This document shows, piece by piece, positions 54,306 through 64,000 of a DNA stretch of 64,000 nt. The translations under genes were made by a program, and so were the position numbers. The number at the start of each line of letters is the position of its first letter. Position 1 is the stretch's first letter. The stretch is from positions 992,001-1,056,000 of the forward strand of contig JBHGNT010000011.1 of NCBI GenBank assembly GCA_043228905.1, read 5' to 3'. The notes below the pieces were generated by a model. It searched no databases and had not been told where the DNA came from. It worked only from the letters and a program-made list of their open reading frames with translations. Origin of the DNA: Azolla caroliniana (Eukaryota; Polypodiophyta).

Positions 54306-55166
54306 GTTGCACACTATGTGGAAATTATATTTTTGTCCCTCCGGATAGAGAATGGAGTGCTCGGTGAGAACCGGAAGAAAACGGCATACCGACAAGGAGG
54401 AAAACGGCATACCGGCAAGGAAGAAAACGGCATACCGACAAGGAGGAAAACGGCATACCGGCAAGGAGGAAAAACGGCATACCGGCAAGGAAGAAAACGG
54501 CATACCGGCAAGGAAGAGACATAAATGTAAAAAAAAAAACAGGAAATACTCACTACTGCGCAGGGCGTGATTCGAACTCTGCACCTCCACGTTGACGAAC
54601 CCCAACCTTACCATTACATTAACTTATCTTAAGTGTTTTAAATATAGATTTAATACGTATAAGACCTTTATTTATGCATACCTTTATTAAAAGGTAAATC
54701 GTGTATTTTTTTTTATATATGAAAAAGAAAAACGCGAGACACTAAAAATAACTCATGCACATCTAGCGTGCATGAGCCCTATACTTAGGAAATAAAAAAA
54801 AAAAAAAGCATCACATGCACATTTAGTGGACATGAACACTTTTTGTAAAAAACATGTAGCTATGCTTAGTCTCTCCCATCACTATATAAGGATGGGGAGC
54901 ACATTGTAGTTGTTGTTGATTATTTGGATTACGTATTAATCAATACAAAAATTATTCGTGGGATTCACGATTTATACATCTACTTCTCTCTTAACACCCT
55001 AAGTACCAATTAATATAGTATACTCGTGTGATTCACGAGTTTCTTATCTTTCTCTTTGCTATTTACTCATAATTAATCTCTATCTCACGAACTTCTTTCT
55101 CCTAGTCCAAGACCTCTGTGGTTCCCACCCGACTCACGCAACGATCCGGAGCCGAAAGGCACGACA
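54293..55166 (+). repeat. 3' LTR of gypsy H
   Basis: 874 bp. Six copies of the 23-bp repeat (54373-54512) against four in the 5' LTR; otherwise only about two base differences by eye. Confidence 0.93.
54561..54623 (-). ncRNA. tRNA-like module in the 3' LTR of H
   Basis: Identical by eye to the module at 48020-48082. Confidence 0.6.
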
Positions 55167-55168
55167 AC

Positions 55169-55720
55169 GCGGTCAAATGGATACTCCGATACTTGAAGGG
55201 CACGGCAAACATGTGCCTCCGATTCGGCTCCGGTAAGCCCGAACTCGATGGATTTACCGATTCGGATATGTCGGCTGATGCAGATACCAGCCGGTCCACA
55301 TCAGGGTATGTGATGACGTATGCAGGGGGAGCTATTTCATGGCAGTCGAGGCTGCAGAAGACGGTTGCACTGTCAACCACGGAGGCGGAGTACATGGCGG
55401 CTGTTGAAGCCGGCAAGGAAATAATATGGATGAAGGACTTCATTAGAGAGCTCGGTATCCGGCAGGAGGAGTACCGACTCTACTGCGACAGTCAGAGTGC
55501 CATCCACCTTGCGAAGAATGCGGCCTATCACTCCCGGACGAAGCACATCCAGCGTAGATACCACTGGATCCGGGAAAGGATAGAAGACAAGGAGTTCGTG
55601 CTGACGAAGATCCACACGGACGAGAACGGGTCGGATATGCTGACTAAGGTACTTACACCCGACAAGCTGGAAGCATGCCGGAAGAGGATCGGATTGGAGA
55701 GACATCCCATGCCGAAGTGA
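55169..55720 (+). CDS. pol: Copia F RNase H (split gene, part 2)
   Basis: Frame resumes after gypsy H as AVKWILRYLKGTANMCLRFG and ends at TGA 55718-55720. RNase H motifs: GFTDSDMSADADTSRSTSGY, LSTTEAEYMAAVEAGKEIIW and YCDSQSAIHLAKNAAYHSRT. Together with part 1 this gives about 1357 codons, normal for this type of copia. The upstream codons 55118-55168 belong to the H LTR. The gene has no other defect than the H insertion. Confidence 0.92.
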   Translation, partial: AVKWILRYLKGTANMCLRFGSGKPELDGFTDSDMSADADTSRSTSGYVMTYAGGAISWQSRLQKTVALSTTEAEYMAAVEAGKEIIWMKDFIRELGIRQEEYRLYCDSQSAIHLAKNAAYHSRTKHIQRRYHWIRERIEDKEFVLTKIHTDENGSDMLTKVLTPDKLEACRKRIGLERHPMPK

Positions 55721-55730
55721 AGGGGGAGTT
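55716..55730 (+). promoter_or_regulatory. Polypurine tract of copia F
   Basis: AGTGAAGGGGGAGTT overlaps the stop codon and abuts the 3' LTR. Confidence 0.88.
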
Positions 55731-56467
55731 TGTTGGGATTTGCGGTCCCTCCGGATGGGATGTCCGGAGATGAATGACGGCAAGCCTGGTTGCGGTTACG
55801 GAGCCGGATGACGAAGACCCGGCTACGGAGCCGGATGATGAAGACCCGGCTACGGAGCCGGATGACGAAGACCCGGCTACGGAGCCGGATGACGAAGACC
55901 CGGCTACGGAGCCGGATGACGAAGACCCGGCTACGGAACCGGATGACGAAGACCCCGGCTACGGAGCCGGATGATGTATGTACCCGGAGAGAGATCCGGA
56001 TGCGGGGACATATTTGTGAATATGTTTGCCAAGGGCCCTCATGGCTATATTTGTAAATAGCCTGAAAGTCATATGTGTATAAATATGACTTAGGGCAAAC
56101 TGTTTGTGTGCTGCTGTAAGTCTGTTACTCATTTCCTGTTTTTTCACTTAGAGTGAGCTAAGTGAGCAGCAGAGAGAGAGTGAGAGGGAGAGAGACGAAG
56201 AGGTCGTTGCCTCTGTGTAATACCGCCGCCTGTGGCGAGGATAGCAAGCTCAAGGTCGTCGCCTTGCAGCTCGCCATTGTATATTGCTCTGTGCATAGTT
56301 TTGGTTTGGAGTCTTGCACTCCCGTGGTTTTTCCCGTATAGGGTTTTCCACGTTAATCCCTGTGTTATCGTGTCTTTCTCTGCGTTTCCTATTTTCTGCT
56401 GCATTGATTCGCGATTTCTCGGTTGTGGCCGAACGGTGAAGGTGAATCTGAGCGTTGTTTTACAACA
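55731..56467 (+). repeat. 3' LTR of copia F
   Basis: 737 bp; six copies of the 27-bp repeat (55797-55974) against about three in the 5' LTR. The Asp/Glu/Pro repeat ORF over it (ATEPDDEDP units) is only the translated repeat. Box GGTCCCTCCGGATGGGA at 55744-55760. Confidence 0.94.
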
Positions 56468-56472
56468 ATGTA

Positions 56473-57591
56473 GTCGTTATAGCCGAATCGGCTGACCGGA
56501 TTCTTTTCACAGGTGGAGCGACGGAGCTTTTCATTTGCAGAGATGAGGGCATTCGTAGCTCCGATTGGTACATCGAAGCTGCCGAACTCATTGTCAAGTG
56601 AGTGAGTCAACTCATCGTCGTCGAAGCGATCGTCTTCATATTCTGACATTTTCGCCTTGCCTTTGTCCATCTTTGGGCTAGGCCGTGATGTGCTTTGATC
56701 GCTCAAAGGCTCTTGTGGTCCGCTCAATCAGGTCGTGATCGGACTTTCTTCGAACATGCGTGTAAGACGATATTCATCCTCTATCTCTTGTTCGGCGGAT
56801 TCCGAGTCGAGCGGAGTCGGAGTCGAAGTTGTCTCTGGTGCGTACCAAGATACGGACTCGTCAAAAACGACGTCTCAACTTACTCGAGATTTTCGAGTTG
56901 AGGGGTTGTAGCACTTGTACCACTTTTGCTCCAGTGAGTATCCTATGAGGATACATTTCTCCAACTTTGGGTCAAGCTTTTGACGCTTCTCGTCGGGGAT
57001 GTGCACGTATGCAATCGTGCCGAATATTTGGGTGTGCGATAAGTCCGACTTCTTTCGGAAGTATTTTTCGTGCGGAATGGCCTCATGCACTCCGGATGTT
57101 GTGCATCGGTTCATTAGGTAGATGGCCGTATTTGCAACTGCGGCCCAATATGACTTGAGCATATGCTTCTTGTTCATCATGGCCCGCGCTACTTCGAGGA
57201 TGTGCCGATTTTTACACTCAGCTACTCCGTTTTGTTGTGGAGTGTGTCAGCAAGGGAATTCTCGCCGAATTCCTTCCTTTCGGAGATACGCCGTGAAATC
57301 GTCCGAGAAGTACTCCTTGCCGAGATCCGATCGAAGGCATCATACATGACGACCAGTGGCTTTTTCAACTTCGTTTTTAAACCTTTGGAAGTGTCCGAAC
57401 ACTTCGCTCTTTTCCCGCATCAGGTAGATCCAAGTGTGCATAGAGAAATCGTCAATGAATAGCACGCAATATCTGCATCAGCCGAATGTAGTTGTCTGTG
57501 CCGGTCCCCTTATGTTGGAATGGACTACGTCGAGTAGACCTTTGCTCACGTTCCGCTCTTTCGGGAATGGGTGTTGGTGTTGCTTGCCGAA
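56473..57591 (-). pseudogene. pol: Copia J integrase C-terminal half and linker
   Basis: Minus-strand pieces: MLKSYWAAVANTAIYLMNRC and HTQIFGTIAYVHIPDEKRQK (56875-57180), the linker to RT (56473-56727) and decayed integrase core (57181-57591). Matches G. The RT entry at the left is where F inserted. Confidence 0.85.
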
Positions 57592-58331
57592 TTAGCACGC
57601 TTCGCATACACCTTCAATCTCCTTCTCTTTGAATGTTGGGAGTCCAATGACGACTCCTTTCGATTTCATTGCTTTGAGTTTGTTGAGATTGATGTGGCCG
57701 ATTCGCTTATGCCATAGCTGTATGTCGGAGTCGGCTTTCGTTCTTTTTGCGAACATGCGGATTTCATCTCGTGTGAATCGAGAATGAACATCCGACCCTC
57801 TCTTCTTCCGCGCGCGATGATTCGGCCCTCTTTTTCGATGAAACACCCTTCTTGGTCGAATCGTACTTACGTCCCTTGCTCAATCATTTGGCCGACCGAG
57901 ACCAAGTTCTTCCTGATGGTGGGAACATGCAAGACATTTTTAATGTATGTTTGCTTACCTCTTTCACCGAACGGAAAATTGCCGATGTGCCGAATCGGGT
58001 GCGTAGTGTCATCTTCGGTTTCGACATAACTGGGTCGCTCCGGCTCTCGAAGTTCTAGAAACCATTCTTTATGAGATGTCATATGGTTTGAGGCTCCAGA
58101 GTCAACAAACCATACGTCCTCCAGATTGAGGGCACTAGTTGAGGTAGAGGCCGACATAGAGTTTGCTCTATGTTTCATCATGAACATTCCGCCACGGTCG
58201 GAGTTGTGTGCATACATTCCGCCACGATCTTCGTAGTCAGAGTTGTGCCCATACATTCCGCTATACTCTTCGTAGTCAAAATTGTGCGCGTAATTCGTGA
58301 GTTGTCGGCTTGTGGAAGCCGATTCGCGCAT
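57592..58331 (-). pseudogene. pol: Copia J integrase start, protease and nucleocapsid end
   Basis: DIQLWHKRIGHINLNKLKAM (57592-57846), protease VWFVDSGASNHMTSHKEWFL with intact DSG, and NYAHNFDYEEYSGMYGHNSD (57867-58331). A frame break separates the two stretches. Confidence 0.85.
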
Positions 58332-59173
58332 CTTCTTTCGTCACTCTTCTTCGTGGTGGCCGAGCTTTCCGCAATATCCGCATTTGGTTGTGTTTTGACA
58401 ACTCTGGCCGGAGTGGAAGCTCCCCCTTCTTGCAAAGGTTCCTCGTTGGCTTCCGTTTTGCGGTCGAAATTGGGAGTTGTTGTCATAGGTCGGACCTCGT
58501 CCGCCTTGTCCTTGGCTAAATCAGCCTCTCGCTCATCCACGTCCTCTTCATCCGTTCAGGTGCATCTAGAGCATGTGGCCTTCCAACTCATTCCTCCTTG
58601 TATGTACGTGGTTTTCTTCGACCAAGAGCATTGATTGGAGCTCGAAGAAGGAGGGAGATTTTTCCCTTGCTAGAACGACGGTTCGCATCGCGCCGAATCG
58701 TGGTGGGAGGCCGTTGAGGCATATTTGCACCATCTCATCATCATCGATATTTACGCTTATCGAGCCAAGCGAGTCGCAAAGCTCCTTGATCTTCAAGGTG
58801 TATGTCGTGATGGACATGTCCCTTTGTTGAATGTTGTTCAACACTTGGTGGAGTTGAAGCCTCTTGCGGTTGTGTTCGCCGCGAAAATCTTTCGTAGATT
58901 TTCCCATGCCTCCTTCGACATCTTGGCTTCACGAATGTAGCCGAGCATGTGATCGTGAACACATGTCGTCAAGCAATACATCACACGGCTTGCGGCTTGA
59001 TCCCATGTCACGTATCCGGGAGCCGTGTCGACAGGTCGGTCTTCGTGCGCTCCTTTGATGTAGCTCCAATAGCCTTGTCTGACAAGGTATTGGTGCATCT
59101 TGTACTCCCAAGATGCGAAGTTGTTTCGATCCAACTTCTCGGTAGGGAGAGCGCTCCCTATTTGAGTATTCAT
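58332..59173 (-). pseudogene. gag: Copia J gag
   Basis: Starts at ATG 59173 (MNTQIGSALPTEKLDRNNFA). Contains QGYWSYIKGAHEDRPVDTAP, CVHDHMLGYIREAKMSKEAW, then in another frame QRDMSITTYTLKIKELCDSL (58566-58907). A frameshift near 58850 breaks it. The nucleocapsid part (58332-58565) is decayed. Confidence 0.87.
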
Positions 59174-59311
59174 TATGTCGATTATTCTTCTTCTTCTTCT
59201 TCTCTCTTTGAATGCGAGCTATGTAGCGAAGCTACGATAGCGATGAGCCGGTTCTTGGTCGTCAGCATAGGACACAACGCACGCGGATGGGCTAGATCGA
59301 GCTACCAAGTT

Positions 59312-59323
59312 GCTCTGATACCA
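59312..59323 (-). promoter_or_regulatory. Primer binding site of copia J
   Basis: TGGTATCAGAGC on the minus strand, adjacent to the 5' LTR; initiator-Met-tRNA type. Confidence 0.9.
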
Positions 59324-59407
59324 TGTAAAGAATCAAGAGATGGATTCTGTGCAACAGAATAGATATGACCTGTGTGTGTGTATGAGAGAGAGAGAGAGAG
59401 AGAGAGA

Positions 59408-59451
<44 letters not shown>

Positions 59452-59762
59452 AAGAGACAAGGAGTAAGACACAGAGAATACGCAAGGTAAAGTATATTTA
59501 CAAAGGAGAAAGACTCGACATTATACAAGGTGGGAGGAGGGTGCTTTATATTGTCACCCTCTCTCTTCATTAACTACAAGACTCATTGAGCATGGGGAAT
59601 GTGAAAGCTCATAAGTTATGTGTCATAGAATATGATTCTATGACTCATGCTAAATGCTAGAATACAAAGTGGTGACACAATGGTGACTCTTGACCATTGG
59701 AGTGTCTATTCACTCTCAAGGTGAGTTCACACACTAGACCAAGTTGAGCTTGATTCTCAACA
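59324..59762 (-). repeat. 5' LTR of copia J
   Basis: 439 bp, partner of 41782-42169; about 51 bp longer, largely because of GA and GT repeats at 59384-59453. Confidence 0.92.
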
Positions 59763-60190
59763 CATTATTTTAAAAACAAAAAACGACACACATGTGAACG
59801 TTCTTTGTAGCTTTGCCAACTCTAAAGGTGAGAATTCCCATTTTTCTTTTTCTTCTTTATGTATCCAATCCTTACCTTCTTTTGTGCCCATCTCCAAAAG
59901 AGCACAACTCCTAGTTATAAATATGGCCTAAGCCATTATGCCAATTACTTAAACCCCACACTTCCACACCTACTGTGTCATTATTTTAAAAACAAAAAAC
60001 GACACACATGTGAACGTTCTTTGTATCTTTGCTAACTTTGAAGGTGAGAATTCCCATTGTTTTGAAGTTGAAGGTGCTCCTTTACATTCTTTTCCATGGT
60101 CTCAATACTAATGAATCTCACTTGAAATGGATGTTTAGTAGGAGTTCTAATTGACCAATGATTTCTTAGTGAAAGAACTCACACCTAAGG
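59763..60190. repeat. 216-bp tandem duplication in the host DNA flanking J
   Basis: The segment starting CATTATTTTAAAAACAAAAA occurs at 59763 and again at 59979. The 5' part of the first copy is at about 41640-41781, on the other side of J, so J inserted inside one copy. No coding content is recognised. Confidence 0.8.
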
Positions 60191-61625
60191 TGAACACGTT
60201 GTAATCTACATACCGAAAGAGAGGTTTCATTTATGCGCAATTATTGTTCTAAGTAGTGATCAGATGGCGTGGACTCCATTGTTCATCCTAAAGGTGTAGA
60301 GCACAGATTTGCTACTAGCATTGTGGAAGTAGACTAGGACCAAATTCCATGTGATTTATTGAACAAAGTGGATACTTTACATAAAAGTCACACCTCCCGT
60401 TTTAAACCAATGTTAATTATCTTTAATTTATAGTTGATTAGTCGAGTTATCACTTGTCTAATATATTCTAATAACACTGTATAGTTGATTTCTAACTTTA
60501 TCATTGTACAATCATCTACCACTTGCCTAACATATTGTCTCTGGTAAACCTTGTGCCTTTTCCATCTCTCTCTCATCTCACACACATATTACACATACAT
60601 TTTCGTTTGCTTTATACTTAGTCCTTGTATAATTATATCTTAACTCTTCATAATTGATCTAGCAAGCAACATTATGCAAAGATGCAACCATGGTAGAAAG
60701 GGTAGTTCACATTCTAAGTTACAATTTCTAAAAAGGATATTTTAGGTAGTGTTGATTTGAACTTTAGAGCTAAATCAAAATAGGAATGGACTTCAATTGT
60801 TTTTGTTGCATACTTTGATTCAAAGAAAGCTTATTGTTTTTGTTGCATGCTTTGATTTAAAGAAAGTTGACACCGTCACATGTCATCTAATTGCCAATCA
60901 AATTTGAGATTACTCTTTTCATATTTGATCGCATTTGTCGTGTTGTTATTTGACAATAAGATAGTGAGTACATTTTTTATATAGACAAGTGGAGTTAAGG
61001 CATACCTACAAAAGTTGGGGTTTTGATATGGTAATTTTGTTTATTAGAGCAAGAGGAGATTCTATGAAGAGTAAGTTCGTCCAACTCATGCTTATTCTTT
61101 AAATAAGATAGTAGTAACATATATCAATTAGTGCAAAAACCATCCTCGAACAAAACACAAGGGGTCAATCTGATTTTTTAGGCTTAACATCCATCAAGCA
61201 ATTCTAAAGAAAATTGGTCAATATTTCTCCTCATTTATCAATATAAGGACATCTACAAGGATTTTCCATCCAAGCGTGGCTGATTTCCATTCAATGAACC
61301 TTTTCCCAAATAATGCAACAATAGCATATTACCCTGTTGTTCAATAACCAGCTATTTGATGCACAAAAGAATGCCCTGTGTTTCTCGTTGAGGAAACAAA
61401 ATCTTAATGAAATGGAATATCAAAGAAACACTACACTGCATTCCAACAAAAATTCCAAAAATTTGCATTTAGTGGAATTAAAATTCAAGGTGTGATTATT
61501 GAAAAGATAGGTCTGTTATAACAATGAATACATATCCATTTCAGTAAAACAGCAAGTTTAGCACAAACAACCCTTCTTGACGATGAAAACCTCTAGTTTC
61601 CTACAAAAGGTCTTTGCCGACATGA
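60191..61625. other. AT-rich host spacer
   Basis: No ORF, element or RNA gene recognised. A 37-bp tandem duplication is at about 60796-60869 (ATTGTTTTTGTTGCATACTT unit). Confidence 0.6.
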
Positions 61626-61683
61626 CTACCTTTTACCAGTTGATTTGAGGGCAATTGCAATCATGTCAGAAAATCTCTCTTGC
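61626..61683 (-). pseudogene. Possible last exon downstream of the sigma-like exon
   Basis: After a TTTTACAG acceptor-like site, the minus strand reads QERFSDMIAIALKSTGKR and a TAG stop. If spliced in the other phase it reads AREIF and stops. Its link to the exon at 61885-61968 is inferred from position only. Confidence 0.3.
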
Positions 61684-61884
61684 CTGTAAAACAGCATAAA
61701 TGCCATATTCTAAGATATTTAAAAAGCAAATTTTGCAATATTCGAGAATACAAGTCAGGGCTATTCTTGCAGGGTTAACAACCCTTGATTCATTTTGTTC
61801 ACTTGTTCTTTCTCATCAAAATCGCTAAAAAATGAACAATCAACAAAATTGTGAAAAACTAGGAGGGTAGTATTACTTAAAAAC

Positions 61885-61968
61885 TTCTTCTGCTGCCTTG
61901 ATGACTTCGATGGGATTGGTTTCCACTACTTGACCTCCAACAATGATCTCATCTAAAATAGTATGCAC
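61885..61968 (-). CDS. Exon resembling an adaptor-complex sigma subunit
   Basis: A 28-codon minus-strand stretch reads VHTILDEIIVGGQVVETN and PIEVIKAAEE. This resembles the C-terminal part of small clathrin-adaptor sigma subunits (AP-3 sigma most), which sit in vesicle-coat complexes at the Golgi and endosomes. It is bounded by a possible acceptor (GGAG before GTG) and a possible donor (GAAGAA then GTTTTTAAG). Without splicing it would end VFK and stop. The N-terminal exons would lie to the right but are not found before copia remnants begin near 62.6 kb. It may be an exon of a real gene running out of the window or a gene fragment. Confidence 0.45.
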
Positions 61969-62069
61969 CTCCAAAATACACATGACATTGAAAAACTAAT
62001 CAGCTTGAGGCCAAAATACTCATTTACATGCAAAAAAACAACAAAACTGAAAAGAGAACGTAAACATAC

Positions 62070-62400
62070 ACAATGGAGCATATCAAACTTTTTATTGAGA
62101 CACTAACTTCTCGCCATTTTAGTGACATTCGCAATACTACAATGTTTAGCTTTGTTCATTTTCACATGCTCTTTATAAGCTCTTTCATTCATTTTTCACT
62201 TGTCTTTTCTCATCCAATGATTGAATGGTAGTACATAACGGCATATATCAACCTTATTTGAGGATATACTAGCTTTTCATAATTTTAGTGATATCCAAGA
62301 TATTATATTTTCTATTGGTTTTGCTCATTTTTACATGGCTTTTATAAGCCCTCTCATGCATTTTTTACTAGTCTCTATTCATCTAATTATTCAATGGTTT
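62070..62400. repeat. Diverged tandem duplication
   Basis: Two copies of about 165-180 bp (starting near 62087 and 62247) share ATTTTAGTGA, TTTATAAGC and TCTCATTCA-type blocks. No coding content. Confidence 0.6.
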
Positions 62401-62599
62401 TGTGGGTTTTGGAAGATTGTATTCTTTTTTATTAAAGGACGGCTAATCATAATTCATATAGTTGGGAGGAGGATCATGTTCTAGTCATTCTTTACGTTAA
62501 ATCTGAACAATGTCCCTTTCCATACTATGCTGAACAGAAGAAAAGAAAGTCTATTCTGCTCCACCCCATAGAATCAGGATACAAAGTTCTGCTCCACCC

Positions 62600-63298
62600 A
62601 TAGCATACATATGCATCATATGCATATGTATGCATAGGTCTCATCAGCTAAAAAAGTAGCACATAAAATGTCCTCAACATCTAACAGCTCCTCTACGATT
62701 ACATTAGAGGCCAAATTGGCCTTCTCTTTGTCCTTTTGGCTGTCATGTGCATCAATCTTGTCCTTTTTCTTATCTCTAGAATTCTTCTTTCTTTCGAGTT
62801 CTACTTTGTAATAGTGGCAATCAAGTTTCTTGTGGCCTTTCCTGCAACATTGATAATGTTACATCATTGCTTTTACCTTTGCTGCTATTTCCCCTTTCCT
62901 TGCGTCTACTTTTGTTCCTGTATACATAGTTACTTCTCTTATCTGTCCTACCTCTAACCATGTTGGCTGAGCTACCACCTTCTCCACTTACTTTTCTCTT
63001 GATCTCTTCATTGCGTATGGAAACCCTAACACCATCAAAGGTCAAGTTGGAGTCATAATATCTCCCATGAGTCGAGTAGTGTCATAAGCAAGAAAATGGC
63101 TCTGAGCTTGTCATCAAAAGGAGCCATTCTTGAGACTCATCCAGTTGCAAGCCAACAAGCTTTCGCATCAAATGTACTTGATGAACATGCGTAGTGTTTT
63201 CATATGTAGCCTTCAGCTTAGCAAATAGTTCAGAAGTAGATACCAAGCCTTTGAGATCCACCAAATCTCATCGGAAATAGCCATCTTAATATATGTGA
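62600..63298 (-). pseudogene. gag: Copia gag remnant (element K)
   Basis: Minus-strand pieces: LKATYENTTHVHQVHLMRKL (63082-63264), VRVSIRNEEIKRKVSGEGGS (62821-63045), then in a shifted frame a CCHC-like CCRKGHKKLDC near 62822-62855 and an acidic linker. Typical copia gag with several breaks; the rest of the polyprotein is missing at the left. Confidence 0.7.
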
Positions 63299-63758
63299 TG
63301 TTGGGAATAAAGGGCCATTGTGCACGAGTGTGAACGTACTCGTAGCACATTTTTGACTTGTATATACATAATATCTAAAAACCAAAAAAGTGGTACACTC
63401 TTCGTACCCAAGACAGCGTGCATCCCTCTCTCTCTCTCTCTCTCTCTCTCTCAGACTCTCTCCATCTCTGGTTGACCTAAACCCTAATCCTCGTGCTGCC
63501 CCTTCATGTGACAGCCTTTTTGTTCAAAATTCGCCATACATCTTCCTACATGTTCTCTGGTTTTTCTGCATCCAATGCCCTGTCACAATCCTTCAAAAAG
63601 AGAACTCCTGGGCTCCAAAACATCACAAGAGAAATTCTGGGGAAAAATAAGTAATTTTGGGCACAAAAACAGATCTCTAAATTTTCTGCCCAAAGAATTT
63701 CAGAACCTTAATCTTTACTGTACAACAACCTGTGCAGCAGTTCTGAAACCCTAAATCT
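63299..63758. other. Segment of uncertain origin in element K
   Basis: Starts TGTTGGGAATAAAGG, like a copia LTR, and contains a CT-repeat (63427-63453). It separates the gag remnant from the primer-site-like sequence. It could be a solo LTR or a long leader; no target duplication was found. Confidence 0.35.
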
Positions 63759-63770
63759 GCTCTGATACCA
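63759..63770 (-). promoter_or_regulatory. Primer-binding-site-like sequence
   Basis: TGGTATCAGAGC on the minus strand, as in copia elements. The expected LTR to its right is not convincing because plus-strand copia coding sequence begins about 70 bp away. Confidence 0.6.
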
Positions 63771-63838
63771 GTTGAAAGGGTCAGAAATTGTCAATAAGGC
63801 TGAGAAACACTCAGGGTTTTAGGTGTAGCAATAGAGTG

Positions 63839-63943
63839 ATGGCTGGCAAGAACATTGAGCTTGTCAAAGTACATACAAATAATAATCCTGCAAATCTTCT
63901 CAAGAAGGGTCTTCCCACTGAGCGATTTGCTCATTTCCGATAG
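63839..63943 (+). pseudogene. pol: Copia RNase H C-terminal fragment
   Basis: Plus-strand MAGKNIELVKVHTNNNPANL then LKKGLPTERFAHFR and a stop, the usual end of a copia polyprotein (the NPAD-L-TK-LP pattern). It is opposite in orientation to the gag remnant, so two different elements meet here. Confidence 0.65.
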
Positions 63944-64000
63944 ATGATGGGAGTTGGATAGATGTATGTAGTTCAGCTTTGTACATACTTGGACTTAGCT

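Larger units (their letters stand above)
47798..55166 (+). mobile_element. Gypsy element H, young and apparently intact
   Basis: Plus-strand element of about 7.37 kb inserted in the RNase H region of F. LTRs 47798-48625 (828 bp) and 54293-55166 (874 bp) differ by a 46-bp repeat-copy change and about two bases. Flanks are AACGT (47793-47797) and AACGC (55166-55170), or the 4-base ACGT/ACGC if the LTR ends in CA. It has a tRNA-Trp-type primer site, two long ORFs and a clear polypurine tract. No chromodomain. Elements C and two solo LTRs belong to the same broad lineage. Confidence 0.94.
43588..56467 (+). mobile_element. Copia element F, young, split by gypsy H
   Basis: Plus-strand copia (Tnt1/Tork-like arrangement) inserted in J with duplication ATGTA (43583-43587, 56468-56472). 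LTRs 43588-44243 and 55731-56467 look identical except for an 81-bp difference in a 27-bp tandem repeat. Without H the element is about 5.5 kb and its polyprotein frame is open throughout, so it was probably active recently. Copia B is an older relative. Confidence 0.95.
41782..59762 (-). mobile_element. Copia element J (carrier of nested F and H)
   Basis: Minus-strand copia of the G family with target duplication CATTA (41777-41781, 59763-59767). LTRs are 388 and 439 bp. Its own sequence is 41782-43587 plus 56468-59762; copia F occupies the middle. It has also lost about 430 bp of RT, so it could not have been autonomous after that loss. Confidence 0.93.

Noticed and set aside
55774-56056. 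ORFs of repeated ATEPDDEDP and TRLRSRMTK units
   Set aside because: Translated 27-bp LTR tandem repeat with LTR-internal stops; not a gene.
62736-62957. Hydrophobic 73-codon plus-strand ORF that looks membrane-spanning
   Set aside because: Antisense to the copia K gag remnant, which has recognisable motifs on the other strand.
63772-64000. 5' LTR of element K
   Set aside because: Plus-strand copia RNase H coding begins by 63839, so a full LTR next to the primer-site-like sequence is not supported.

Overview
The window is plant nuclear DNA that is almost entirely transposable elements nested inside one another. Plant origin follows from the plant-type Ty1/copia and Ty3/gypsy polyproteins, initiator-Met-tRNA primer sites in the copia elements, a plant-type non-LTR LINE, a fossil hAT transposase and a short pentatricopeptide (PPR) gene scrap. 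The species cannot be named from sequence. The unusual gypsy lineage (elements C and H) makes a large, repeat-rich, possibly non-angiosperm genome plausible, but this is a weak inference. No intact host gene is present; the best host signal is one or two minus-strand exons resembling an adaptor-complex sigma subunit near 61.6-62.0 kb.

Left nest, 1 to about 20.3 kb. Chromodomain gypsy D (minus) is split by gypsy C (plus), which is split by copia B (minus, runs off the left edge), which is split by gypsy A (minus, 1115-11032, 419-bp LTRs, 5-bp target duplication CACAG). A carries an extra intact 967-codon coiled-coil ORF between integrase and the 3' LTR. D also carries a solo copia LTR (17568-18228).

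Middle, about 20.3 to 38.8 kb. A decayed LINE (plus) is split by copia E (plus, target duplication AGACC). It is followed by a decayed hAT transposase split by copia G (minus, target duplication GTTCT) and by a solo LTR (38106-38516, target duplication AAAAT). G is itself split by a solo LTR of the C type (34101-35216).

Spacer, 38.8 to 41.8 kb, holds tandem tRNA-like repeat units, a solo H-type LTR (39481-40295) and low-complexity DNA.

Right nest, 41.8 to 59.8 kb. Copia J (minus, target duplication CATTA) is split by copia F (plus, target duplication ATGTA), which is split by gypsy H (plus). F and H are young: their LTR pairs are almost identical apart from tandem-repeat copy number, their coding frames are intact, and removing H would leave the F frame continuous. 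H reads gag-protease in one ORF and RT-integrase in a second, joined by a probable -1 frameshift, and its primer site matches tRNA-Trp.

Right edge, 59.8 to 64 kb: AT-rich host DNA with tandem duplications, the sigma-subunit-like exon and copia remnants.

The most interesting signals are: (1) an antisense tRNA-like module (A box, anticodon arm, B box) inside all five C/H-type gypsy LTRs; (2) CG-centred target sites for that family; (3) a GTCCCTCCGGAT box near the 5' end of both copia and gypsy LTRs; (4) the 967-codon accessory ORF of element A.
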